Below are positions 22,918 through 35,900 of a stretch of 64,000 nt of DNA, in pieces. Numbering within the stretch: the stretch's first letter is position 1; each line of letters opens with the position of its first letter. Source of the DNA: Limonium bicolor (Eukaryota; Streptophyta; Magnoliopsida; Caryophyllales; Plumbaginaceae); NCBI GenBank assembly GCA_023374045.1, contig CM041780.1, positions 170,744,085 through 170,808,084 on the forward strand, written 5' to 3'. A program made the position numbers and the translations under genes. Under the pieces are notes generated by a model. That model was given only the letters and a program-made list of their open reading frames with translations, searched no databases and was not told the DNA's origin.

Positions 22918-25900
22918 TGTAACACCCCTACCATTAATACAGTGCTTACCGTCCAATCTCCTTACAAATCAGATACACGCAGCGGATATATACTTACATA
23001 CAATGGGTGATACAATGCCGTTAGTCACCCACGTGACTAACAAGGCAACTACTTCTACCTACAGCATCGGTCTGATGGACCGGAATCCCGAGTACTACAC
23101 ATCTACTATACCTACTCCACTTATCAGTCAAATACTACAATGCTCCTTTTGATACTTTACACCTTCATAATCCATACAACATAATGTACATAACCGAGTT
23201 TACTAGATTCCAAATACAAATACAGTACTTCTTCCAAGTTTCTATGTACTCATTAAGAGTCTAAGTTTACCAATTCCTCACAACTATTTACTTCCCAAGT
23301 ACAAGGGTGTACCACTTGATACACTTCTACATTCTACTTCTACTATCCGAGTGTAGCCACCGGTCTCTTACCTTGATCACATCCTCTTCGGGTACCTGCA
23401 CACTAAAAACGTTCCCCCGAAGGGGTCAGCTTTCGCTGAGCATGATAACCGCATACCCCGTGTACTAGTGAGGGTACGCCGACCACTTGGTCGAATACAT
23501 GCAGTTCATTTTCATTCAAGCATACATGCATACATACTCTTAGATACAATACTACAATACTACAATACTTACACAAGGAGTACACGAATACATTCCAACA
23601 CATACCAAGAAATTATACAAGTCCAACAATACTTACTTACCTTCTTCCGAACACACATTCACATTACATGCACGATACATACTCATTACATACCAAATCC
23701 ATGCACAATACGTATACAATGTCCAATACTGTGTTAGCTTCATTTGTCCACCCGGGTTAATCGAGTGGGGATTACTCTTTTACTCATTCCATATTACTTA
23801 CGCATACATACTCATACATACTTACGGATCCATACTTACTTACTCTTACTCTTACTCATGTTAAGTCGTCGGGACCTCCGGCCCGGGGACTACACCGTCC
23901 CACCACCGGGATTTACTTGACTCACCAATCCGGGATGCTACCCATTTAAGGGGTTTGAGCCGCGGACCAGTTTAAGAGTCAGGAATTGCAGCCAACCTCT
24001 CGTGACTCCGCATCCTCACGCGTGGCCGAAGCTATATCGGACTTGTACTCATTCCAATTTACTCACTTAAGTTAGGAGTTAGATAGTTAGGAATTAGCAC
24101 AAGTCAACATCCAAGCCACAATAATACAATACACATATACACATACATACGAGGTACAATACATTACACAAGTATAATACGAGGTTCAAATACCATTCAT
24201 CATCATTCATATATTTCATGAATTATACAAACTAGAGTTCAAGACAATTATCGAGAACAATACAACCAAGCACAAGTAGTGTAGTATGGTCCGATTCATG
24301 CTCTTATCTTATTTAGGTGATCAAATAAGCACACAAATCGGGGTAACCAGATTAGGATACAGGGCATGAAGAAATCATACCTTTTTCCCGAAATTTACTT
24401 TACCGGTGTCTCCTTGTTCCTTAGTCCTTACTTGTTCTTCGAGTCCTAGTCTCGAACCAATGGCTACATACCAAATGGTTCAATCAAACTAAGTATTACA
24501 ATACATACAAAATTACTACTCCCATACTTACCCCGTTGTCCCGTCGTTTCGGTTCAACTAATGTTCATATGTTTATAACTTCTTAATTACCTCTCACACT
24601 TGTTTACACCTTTAATGACCTTTAAACATCATTAACTAATTACTAATTATCTTATACTAACATTACCGTTCGCTTTACTTACTTACTAATTCTTACTTAT
24701 ACAATTTCATTTCCATTCTTTACTTACTTCTCATTCTAATTCTAGCTTGTTTATACTCCTAATGACTCTTACTTATGACTACTTAAGTCTTAAGCAACTT
24801 ATACAACCATCCCCAAACAAAGCCTTAACTTACAGCCCATTAAAATTCCTCTCGGGTGAAATTTGGTGTTGGTCCGGGACCTTGTCTAGGTCTTAAGTCC
24901 CGGACCTATACAGGTTAGAATTCTCGAACTGATTTTTGCTATGGTCCGGGACCTTATACATAAGGTAGTCCCGGACCAAGTGTAGTTGAATCTCGGATTG
25001 TTTCTGTCTAGTGGTCCGGGTCCTTACATCAGGATTAAGTCCCGGACCCTTAATGAATTACAATCTCGGTTAGTTATGAAGGGTTGGTCCGGGACTTTAT
25101 TCAAGACCTAGGTCCCGGACCAACTATGGTCTGCTACGAACGGAATTATTTCCATGCTCTGTTTCTCTCCATTCTTGCTCTACTCCATTCCTAACTGTCC
25201 CCAGCCTTAATCCTACATGTTTAACTGCTTATTTTACATCTAACTTACCTAAATCCATTACCAAAATCCATTCCCTCAACCTACTGATATCTCACCATTT
25301 CCACTGTTTCATTTCTTTTCTTCCTTCTGTTGCAGATTTACGAGTTGCTGCTGCTACTTGTTTCCTTTCCTTTCTTCTTCTACAAATGTTAACAGACCCT
25401 AAGTGCTGTAGTTTCCCTCTAAATTTTGCCATTGCTTCCCCTAAAAACTTAAGGTTTCACCACACTGGTTGTTCACAAATTAAATCAGTCTCAACCTGCC
25501 TCAGTTTGTATATATGCATTTTGACAGTTTACATATGCATCAGTTCAAAATCAACGTTTACAGCAGCTCACTCATTTTGTTTCCTTTGACAGATTCTAAC
25601 CCACTAATGTTACCAGTACTATTGTGTTCATTCATCTCATACGGTTTCAGTAGTTTCACATTTGTTAAACCTTATACTTACTCACACGCACACACACTGC
25701 ACTAAACTGAACAGAGGCGAATTTACCTTCAGTTCTTGTCTTCTCTTCTTCTTGTTTTCTCGTTCTTCTTTCCTTCTTTGTTTTTGTTTCTTTATTTCTT
25801 GTTTTAGTTAACAGAACAACCAGGTTCTAGCCCTCATTGAAACGCCCAACTGCTGAACATGGAACAAGATGTTCACGTGGGCTTTGGTTTTGCATCAGGA

Positions 25901-26916
25901 GGAATAAAACAGTGGGAAAACAAGAAGAGTTTAGCTCTTTGCTTACCTTAGAAAATGTATAGGAGGGAAATGGGACTTTAGCTGGTGCTGTCCACGCTTC
26001 AGCCGTTCACACCCACAAAATAAAGTTGCTTGTTTTGAATTTTTGGAAGGTGGGAATCGATCTCCTAAACAAGGGGATTCTAACGGTATTTTATTTGTGG
26101 CATTTGGAGCTCGTTTGGATGTTCAACAATGGAGAAGAAGTGGGCTGCTGGGTGTGGCTCTCAAATCGCCATTGTAGTCACAGGAAGGAGAAGACAGGTT
26201 TCGGCTACGTGATGGAATAGGAATAGAGAGGAGAGAGAGACCTAAAGGTAAGGTGATGTACCCTCTTTTTGCTTTTTACTTGATTATTTTATTACTCTTG
26301 TCATTGTGTATATTAGGGGCAATTTAAGAACGAGAGAGGGAGATGGGGGACACCCAAATCGGCTACACTGCCCAATACAGATTCATGATTTTTATTTTAC
26401 AAAAGTGGACACATAAGTTTTGATTATTTACACTCTCACCCCGCAACTTCCCGGTTTTGACAGTTTTACTAACCGGTACCCGTTTTTCGGAATTTTCTCG
26501 TTTAATTAATTTTATTGGCTCTAGACCTTCATTAATATTTATTAATGACTATTTAATTAATTATAATTATTACGAGTCTATTTAACCCGGTTAATATCGC
26601 GTTTTCTCGGTTTCCTCGAAAAGCGTGTTTTTAGGATTCGTTTGTGTTTTAATCCGTTTTGAGGATCCGTTTTCTTCGGGATTTGTTCCCTAATATTAAT
26701 TTAGACTCAATTAAGCCTTTAGAATCCTTATATTACGCTAACCGAGGTCTCATACCTCCTATGGTTATTTAACGCTTATTTAGCGGTTTTCGCCTTTTAA
26801 GCGTTTCTTTATTTATTTTTGGATTTATTTTCCTTACAATATTTCTTAATCATTATTAGGCTCTTAAATACCTATTGGGATAATTAAATCGCCATATTTA
26901 AGGTCGGGGTATTTCA
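22918..26916 (-). repeat. E2 5' LTR
   Basis: Near-identical to 13260-17251. Differences seen include single substitutions (for example at 23109 and 23151), small deletions, and an extra GAGGATCCGTTTT near 26655 that looks like a local duplication. Carries the hairpin array at 24871-25121 and tetraloop hairpins at 23414-23438. Confidence 0.95.
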
Positions 26917-26921
26917 CTGAG
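26917..26921. other. E2 target-site duplication, right copy
   Basis: CTGAG directly after the LTR end GGGGTATTTCA, identical to 13255-13259. Confidence 0.95.
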
Positions 26922-29900
26922 CACTTCAAATTATTACAAACCAAATCCAACTAAATGAGCAACTAACTAAATACAACAATCCCTTTATTACAATACAAAT
27001 TAATCCAAAGGTGTTTGCTGCAAACACGCCAGCTACCCCCGTGTCCCGCACTCCGGCTTGGGTCTCCTTCAATAACCTGGAATGTTTGGCCCAACAAAGG
27101 GCTCAGCAATCGAAATGCTGGTATGCTAAATGTAGTCTTAAATCATCAAGATTCCTTAAGTCGTTTTAGCCATCTTGATATTAGATTCTTTACATGAAAT
27201 ACCGGTTTACAATAATAACAGTAATAACTGAAAACACTTAACAACACATAACAATCCACTTGTAAACACCAGTGCACAATAGTACACAACACCAATAACC
27301 ACACAACAATAACCCATAGCAATAACCAATAATCACACATTAATAAACCATAACAATAACCAAACAAGATACGCGTATTAAACTGTACTTGTTAGTTAGC
27401 CACTTGGCCCTTATCCTTTAAACCAATCATTTAACCTTTTCCAATTAATTTCCACCTCAAGTGTCATGACAAGTCAAACCTTAATAACTTATTAATGGAC
27501 GAATGTCTCTTGTGTTCCATTGGAACTGTTTACCAGCTGACCCGGTGGCCCTGGTTATTTGACCGATCCGGTCGAACCTGTGCACCAACGGCAGTGCCTT
27601 CCGCCATCCCAGAATGTGGCTGATGGATTTCCTTTGAGTGACTCTTCATTGAAGACTCTCGTAGTGATCACAATGCGCAACTAGAAAGTCGAAACAATCT
27701 GGATTCCTCTCTTATAAGTTAGCCCTTTTTTTTGTCAGTGACATAATTACCAATCCTTGAGTTAAGACTATAACAGTTGACCATTGTTAGGTTCAATAAT
27801 ACCTAAAGGTCAGTTAGTCTCTTTTTTTTTAGTTTAGATGTATAAACTTCCAGTCATAAGACGTTCGCGTAAAATAAAACGCAACAGTGTTGAGCAATAC
27901 AGTATACAACATCATATACATAAAATCACAGATATCGCTCTTAAACAATTAAACACACAAAATGTCTGGACCTTAGGATAATCCTTAGGACATTCAGACC
28001 ACACAATTAACATACCGTTCACCAAGTAACTGCTAGCTTGACAAGTTCCTGTTCAGTAGTTCCTTCCTGTACGCTGTTATTTAACATGCAATACCGGGTA
28101 ATATTAATATAACTATTCATTAAATACTATAGTACTGTCTCTGTAAAATGTTTATACTCGTTGTACAATAACTTCGTATGTTCTTTTATTTCCCCCTGTT
28201 ATTTTACAGTGACTCTAGGTAGTTCGTCAGTTCATTATTTTATTGATATTCGCTTGTGATAATGAATTCCCACTGTACTGTGTATCTTTATTCATTAATC
28301 ATACTCCCATAATTATTTTTACTTATTCCTTATATTATATCACTTGGTCATTTTTATTATAACCAAAATTATTTAATAAACTTTATATCATACTCCATAA
28401 TATACCATAATACATTATATTACCTAGTTTACTTCCTTTCCTTATTAATCACAAAACCAACCTTATTAATTCGGTATTTATATTTTATACCCAACATCTT
28501 AATAACTTATTAAATAACCACATATAGTTTTCGGTAATCATAATTTGAACCCATTAACTTTTACAACTTATCAAATAACCATATACATTTATAATTTGCT
28601 AAATACCCATATCAATTTTGGAAATTGTAAAACAATTATATTAACTTCTATAAATTGCCAAATAACCTTATAACTTTTATAATTCACTAGTTATCCACAT
28701 TAACCTTTATAATTATAATTAACCACCTTACTTTTACAATTTACCAAACACTCTTACTACTTTTCGGTGATTACAAATTAACCTCACCAACTTTTATAAA
28801 TTACTAGTTAAACCCATAAGCTTTTCGGTTTCAACATATAGTTTTTTATATTTACTCTTTTAACTCCAAAACTTTATATAAGTTACATATTAACTTATAA
28901 ACTATAGTTTAAATATTTTATTTCTTTAAATAACCAAAACAGCCCACAACTTCCTTTAATTTATATTTTCGCCCATATTAAATTCTATTTTTCACATATA
29001 CTTCCATAAATCAAATATCCACCCAAAACTTTTATAAACTTAATATTTTATGTCATAAATCATTTTAACCCAAAGTTTTTGGTCAACACTTTGACCAAGA
29101 CTTATTTTCATAATTAATACTTTAATAAACCCATAAAATTATTTGTAATTCGGTTATACTCCCAAACTTGTCAATAATTACAAAATAGTCCCAAGACTTT
29201 ATAAATTACTATTTAAACCCTTAAACAATACTTAAATTCACCAAAATTCATAATATTAATTCCAACCTTATATTATAATATAAATATATCAAACAGCTCC
29301 TTATGTTCTCGGTTTTCACTACTTGTACTCCAAACTTTTCAAAATTTACATATTAGCCACATAACTTTATAAACTAGCCATTTAAATACTTGTAGCTATT
29401 TTAATATTCCCAAAATTTATAATATAAGCTAATACACTTATATATATTTCAATAGTTCACTAAATCCCATATATAGCTCTCAGCCATAATTTAATTTTAT
29501 CATTTGGTTTTAAAACTTGATTTAAATTTTATAATTGTATATAAGCCATATAGCACTTCTAAAAATTATGGTAATGATTTAGAATGATTATAAACTAAAA
29601 ATAGAACAAAATAATTCTTAGATAATCCGGTTTGATAATATGTGTGTCCTATTTAATTTTTGTGACACAATTTAATACCTTAAGGTAATAATCTTACCTT
29701 ATATGTTATAATTTATTTTCTTGACAATATAACCTATGATTTTCGGCCATAATATTTTTAAAGGTTATACATAATTTTTATTCCAAAGTTTGAAGCTTAA
29801 TTTAAACTTAAACTTAATAAACCTTACTTATATAAACTTACCCTTAAATCAAGACAATTCTTGTACTTGATTTTTCCTTGAATTTCCTAGCTCTCCAAAT

Positions 29901-32304
29901 GTTATCTTGATGAATAATTTTCGGCTCCTTAATATATTTAGGAGATCCATTTGTTAGACTTCTAACAAGAGTTTATAAATAATATTTGTAATAATTTTAC
30001 AAGAGTTTACCTTAGGAATTTAACAAGGTATTTTTGATACACCTTGGGATGATTGTAGATCCAAGTTTCCTTCATGAAATAATGAAGAGAACATAGGTTT
30101 AGAGGTTCTAAATTTTTGAAAATAGTTTAGGTAATTACTTAGGATTTTCCAACATGAAAATATACCTTAACTTGATCTTGATGTTCCTTGTGTTGTTGTT
30201 GGATTTAGGAACCTCCTTGGAGCATCTATGCTTGGCGAAAATTGTAGAAATTCCTAGGATGATTTCTTGCTTCAAGACTTGATAGAATTAACTAGGAAAT
30301 TACATTAAAATGGTGTTAGGAACTAGTGCACCATTAATGGAGTTTATTAACACTTAGAAATTAACTTTGGAAGAATGAAGAAAAGAGAGAGTTAGAGATG
30401 GAGCTTACCATTCGGTTGATGTATGGCAAGGGAATGAGAACTCATGTAGAGCTTTAGTAGTAGGAAATGAGAACAATCATAATCTAATTGCATTGTTTAT
30501 TTGTCATTATTTCATGTCTTTAATTTGTTTAATATTTATGTTTATTTGACTACAAAATTTAGTCACGAAGCTTTCTTAATTTGCTAAGTATACGGCTGGT
30601 TGGCCTTGATGAGAGTAAGCATCTTCTAATATTGTAGTATTATTGCTAAAGGAATGGTAGGAGATTATCTTGATTATTCAATATAGCATGTCAATTATTT
30701 AGGATTAATTAAGTTAATTACTAGCACTTATCTGCTTTTCTTATAGATGTGATCGGCCAACATGGAGTAAATAAACAGCTCTAATGGTGTAGACTTACGG
30801 CTCCAAGCATGCTAGGAAACCACTCATAATTTGTATTATTGTTGTCATTAGATTAGGCTTAGTCTTGTTTTGTTTTTATTGATCATTAACAGCACTAATC
30901 TTATTTATTTGTGCAGGTTTGATCGGCTGCAATGGAGCACAACAGCAGCTCCATTTGTTGTAGATTCACGGTAATGGGGTGCTAGAAAGGTTGGTCAAGT
31001 TTTGTTAATTGCAAAGCTATACAATCATGTTAATATTAGTTAGATATTTGTCTCCACTAGACCTTAATTATACAGCACTCAAAGCCCAACTACCATGGTT
31101 CTTATCGGTGGTATTTGGCTACAGCACATGTTGTTTCAATAGTTAAGTTACAAATTTACATTATAGTAATCTAAGTTTACTTCTCTTGTATTTAATTTCA
31201 TTCTTTTTCTCATTGCTTATCTCTTGCAGGTACACGTATGGAGGTCTCTTAATCTGACTGATTTAAGTTGCTTTATTAACATATAATACTTGCCAAGATG
31301 ACTCACCATCCATAAGACCATTTTTAAACAAAAACTAGTCAAAATTGACTATAAAAATCGCCCCATATGGTGGTCAAATGGGACTGATTTTTCATTTGAT
31401 TTTTGTTACACTATATTGTACTAATATCATAATAATATGTGTAATAGGTTCCAGCATTTAATTGGTACATTTTTATTATGGTAAAAGATGAAAGTTTTAA
31501 GGTAAAAATGCTGATTTTAGGTACCTTTTTGACCTAAAAATCGCCCCCATTTATACTATGAGTTTAGTACTGCCATCAACTGATTTAGATGGTCATTTTA
31601 TCCACTTTTAAGTTTATCAACTCGTGGCTCCTCAAAAACTTCAAGGCAATTGCGTAAAACACATTTTCGTGACACCCGAAGGTGCGTTTTTGTGCTTTAA
31701 GAATTTCCTAAGAAATAATTAGTCGCTATGTGTTTCAAGTGTTTATTGACATTGTTTATAGTCAATGATAATATGTTAAGTGTTACATTGAGTTATATGG
31801 GGTTATATAAACTCATAACACAATTCTCGGGCTACCCGGGCAAAAAAGAGCGTTAAGAAAACTCCCCCGAGTATTTTGTCTTTAACTGAGAATTTATCTT
31901 GAGAACTTCATCTTAAATGTTCATTAAGGTACTATTATGCATTTAGAATGAGGTAATGCTTTACTTTATTTAATAAGGTATTTCCGGGACTTTCGGGCCT
32001 TAAGGGGCCTTTAAGGGAATTCCCTAGCATGTTGTATTTTCACTCAGTTTTAGATGAAGTCCTGTGTTCTGAAGATCATATAATGATCTTGGTTAATTCA
32101 TGTGAAGTTTATAGCTTACATATCTTGTTTATCTTAAGGTCGGGCTTTAACGCACGTTTTTGACCTTAAGGAGTTTAGATGCGTTCTTAACGCCCAAGTG
32201 TTTATGTACTTTCTTAGGGTTTTTCATCCCCCAATAATATTTATAATTCCTCAAATAATATTTATTTACTTATATTTAATTATTTAAATGTTAGGGGTAT
32301 TTCA
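26917..32304 (-). repeat. LTR of element A, main part, 5.4 kb
   Basis: Continuation of the LTR interrupted at 13259; together about 5.57 kb. It aligns along its length with LTR B (33180-38713), clearly diverged but collinear. It is very AT-rich, with no recognisable gene. It ends GGGGTATTTCA at 32304, where it joins the B gag at codon level, so A inserted there. LTR B has roughly 170 extra bases near 38130-38310 that this copy lacks. Plus-strand stretches resembling splice acceptors (near 30912 and 31220) are antisense to the element and unsupported as exons. Confidence 0.88.
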
Positions 32305-32774
32305 GTCTCGATCTCTTGCCTTTTCCTCTGCTTTAGGTGTTTGGGGTAGTACTTCTCCCGCAACACTTCTACAAACGCTGTCCACCCAAAATCTGGTGTA
32401 GCTCTACGGTGGCCCTCTACAGACAGCCACCAAACGTCAGCTGCGTCCTTCAGGTCGTACGCGGCGATGTCGACCTTCTGGTCTTCTGGAATTCTGACAG
32501 CCTTGAACGCCTTCTGGTGCTCTGCAATGAACTTCTCCAGTACGGCGGGGTCCGGTTCCCCTGAATAAGTCGGTACTCTCGCATCTGCAACACTCTTCAA
32601 CCAGTTGGTTTCCCTGGGCTGCGGCGGGTGGGGTATGGCTCCCAGAAGTTGAGCTCCTAGTTGCTACGCGAAGACTGTCATGACTGCTGCTTGGTCAGGT
32701 ACTTCTGGAACATCCGCCGGTGTCTCGCCACCGCGTCCACTGCTGCCTCCACATGATCTTCCTCTTGTCGACAT
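32305..32774 (-). pseudogene. gag: gag fragment of element B, cut by element A
   Basis: N-terminal part of the same Gypsy-type gag as at 11786-12857. The start is ATG 32774 (MSTRGRSCGGSSGRGG), 206 bases downstream of the B primer-binding site. It contains the gag domain segment with DAADVWWLSVEGHRRATP and FVEVLREKYYPKHLKQRK. One in-frame TAG occurs at codon 37, exactly as in copy A; otherwise the frame is open for about 120 codons up to 32305. There the LTR of A begins, so the zinc knuckles are missing and lie, if anywhere, beyond the left window edge. The few residues read past 32305 come from the LTR. Less decayed than the A copy. Confidence 0.88.
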
Positions 32775-32979
32775 CTATAATATAGTATATTATTTCTACT
32801 CGGTTGCTACACCGTTCTACATACACAATCATAATCAAGTAAGTGAGTTAACTAACAGTAGTAAAAATATCCCTAGGGTTTTTCATTCTAGGTCACGAAT
32901 CCTCACAGACGTTTGCCGTATCCCAGAAATTCCTATGCTCATGATCTTGACTCAGTATCTTTCATCAGAGCGGTACTCC

Positions 32980-32991
32980 GCTCTGATACCA
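32980..32991 (-). promoter_or_regulatory. Element B primer-binding site
   Basis: Sense TGGTATCAGAGC next to the end of LTR B, complementary to initiator methionine tRNA. Confidence 0.92.
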
Positions 32992-32997
32992 TTTTTT

Positions 32998-35900
32998 TGT
33001 GACACCCCTAATCCTAAACATGTAATGACGTCACAATTCGTAGCATAATAAGTAGCAAATCGCAGCAGAAAATAAAACTATCTACCTTGGTGTTACACGC
33101 CGTCACTCACCCTTGTGAGTAACAGGCATCCTTACACTTCCAAACAATACAACTCCTCACGCTGTGATGAACAGATACTGAGCACTCTAATTATTACAAT
33201 CCAAATCCAACTAAATGAGCAACTAACTGAATACAACAACCTCCTTAATACAATCCAAAATAAAACCATAAGTGTTTCCTGTAAACGCATCAGCTACCCC
33301 CGTGTCCCGCACTTCGGCTTGAGTCTTCTTCAATAACCTGGAATGTTTTGCCCATTGAAGGGCTCAACAATCGAAATGCTGGTATGCTAAATGTAGTCTT
33401 AAATCATCAAGATTCCTTAAGTCGTTTTAGCCATCTTGATATTAGATTATTTACATAAAATGCCGGTTTTTAACAATAACAGTAATAATTGTAAACATTA
33501 AACAATCACATAATAACTCACCTGTAAACATCAGTGTACAATAGTACACAACACTAATAACCACACATCAATAATCCACAGCAATAGCCAACAATCTCAC
33601 ATTAATAACAATAACCAATAATCACACATTAGTAATTCAAACAAGATACGCGTATTAAACTGTACTTGTTAGTTGGCCACCTGGCCCTTATCCTTTAAAT
33701 CACACTTAACCTTTTCCAATTAACTTCCACCTCAGGCGTCATGTCAAGACAACCCTTAATATTTATTAATGGACTTGAGTCCCCTGGGTTCCAATGGAAC
33801 CGTTACCAGCTGACCTTAAGGCCCTGGATAGTATATTTTGACCAATCCGGTTGAACCTGTGCACCTACGGCAGTGCCCTCCGCCATCCCCGAATGTGGCT
33901 CATGGATTCCCTTGAGTGACTCCCCATTGAAGTATCTCGTAGTGATCACTATGCGCAACCACAAAGTCGAAACAATCTAGATTCCTCTCTTTATAAGTTA
34001 GCCCTTTAGTCAGTGGTACAATAACCAATACTTGAATTAAGACTGTAGCAGTTGAGCATCAGTTAGGTTCAATAATACCTAAAGGTCAGTTAGTCTTGTT
34101 CCAGTTTAGATGTGTAAACTTCCAGTCATAAGACGTTCGCGAATAAATAAAACGCAACAGTGTTGAGCAATACAGTATATAATATCATATACATAAAATC
34201 ACAGATATCGCTCTTAAACAATTAACACACAATGTCTGGACCTTAGGATAATTCTTAGGACATTCAGACCACACAATTAACATACCGTTCACCAAGTAAC
34301 TGCTAGCTTGACAATTCCCTGTTCAGTAGTTCCTCCTCCCGTACGCTGTTATATAAACATGCAATACCGGGTAGTATTAATATAACTATTCACTAAATAT
34401 ATAGTACTGTTATTGTAGAGTCTATACTCGTAGTATACTAACTCTGTATGTTCTTAATTCCCCCTGTTTATTTAACAGTGGTTCTAGGTAGTTCATCAGT
34501 TCATTATTTTATGTGATTCCCACATGTGATAATGAATTCCCATATTATGATACTTCTTCATCTCTTTAATTATATGTTCATAATTATTTCCTCTTACTCC
34601 ATATACCAATATAATTTGGTTACTTTAAATATATCCATAATTATTTCATAAACTCTATATTATATTCTTTTGGTTATTCTTATCACAACCACAATTATTT
34701 TTATAAACCTTATATATTTCCCCATAATATATCACATTGCTTAACCTTAATTCCTTTCTTTATTAAATTATAAAACCAACCTTATTAATTCCTGTAATTA
34801 TAAGTTGGACACAATAACCTTTATAAGTTAGCAAATAACCTTATAAATTCGGTATTCATATTTGGACACTTAAACTTTTGTAACTTTACCAAATAACCAC
34901 ATATATCTTTTCGGTAATCACAATTCAAATACTCCAACTTTTATGAATTACTAGATAACCATATGACTTTATAACTTACTAATTATCCATATTAACTTTC
35001 GGTAATTTTAAAGCAACATAATAATTTTTATAAATTACCAAATGACCTCAATTATTTTCGGTCATAACATATGCTTTTCCTATATTTGCATTTTAATCCC
35101 AAAACTTTATATAAGTTACTTATTAACTTATAAACTATACTTTTAATATTTAATTCTTTTAAAATACCGAAAGGACCCCTATACTTCGTAAATCATATTT
35201 TCTCCCCATGTCCATTTCGGTTTTGACATAAAATCCCACATAATTACATTTTAGCCCTTAAAACTTTATATAAGTTACATATTAACTTATAAATTAGAGT
35301 TTTTATGTTTAACTTCTTTAAATACCGAAATGGTCCTTATAATTTTGCAAATTGTGCTTTCGCCCTAATTTAAATTCAGTTCAACACTTATACTTTCATA
35401 AATTACATATCCACCCTTAAACTTTTATAAACTTAATATTTTATGTCATAAATCGTTTTAACCCAAAGTTTTTGGTCAACACTTTGACCAAGCCTTAATT
35501 TCATAATTAATACTTTAATATACCCATAAAACATATGTAATTCAGTTTCTCCTCTAAACTTTCCAATAATTACAAAATAGTCCCAAAACTTTATAAATTG
35601 TTATTTTAACACTTAAACACTTATTTAAATTCACCAAAATTCATAATATTAATTCCTACCTTATATTATATCATACTTATACCAAACAAACCCTTAAGCT
35701 CTCGGTTTTTATTATTTGTGCTCTAAGCTTTTCAAAATTTACATTTTCACCACATAACTTAATAAATTAGCCATTTAAATACTTGTAGCTATTTTTATTG
35801 TTCCCAAAATTTATAATAAAAGCTAATATGCTTATATATTTCAGAAATCACCATTTAACACATTTAATTCTCGGCCTTAATATATTTTACCATATAGTTT

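Larger units (their letters stand above)
13260..26916 (-). mobile_element. E2, complete non-autonomous LTR retrotransposon (LARD-like), 13.7 kb
   Basis: A full element with two LTRs of 3,992 and 3,999 bp, TG...CA ends, primer-binding site, polypurine tract and a perfect CTGAG target duplication. The LTRs differ by only about a dozen to two dozen small changes by eye, so insertion was recent. The 5.7-kb interior has no gag or pol motif on the sense (minus) strand. The longest open frames inside (161-163 codons at 17792-18283 and 19280-19765) are antisense, match nothing I know and are not supported as genes. An element this young and this empty must have been copied by proteins supplied in trans. 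Confidence 0.95.

Noticed and set aside
30890..31240. Spliced plus-strand transcript in LTR A
   Set aside because: A few TTGCAGG-like sites recur, but no open exons or paired donor sites could be supported.
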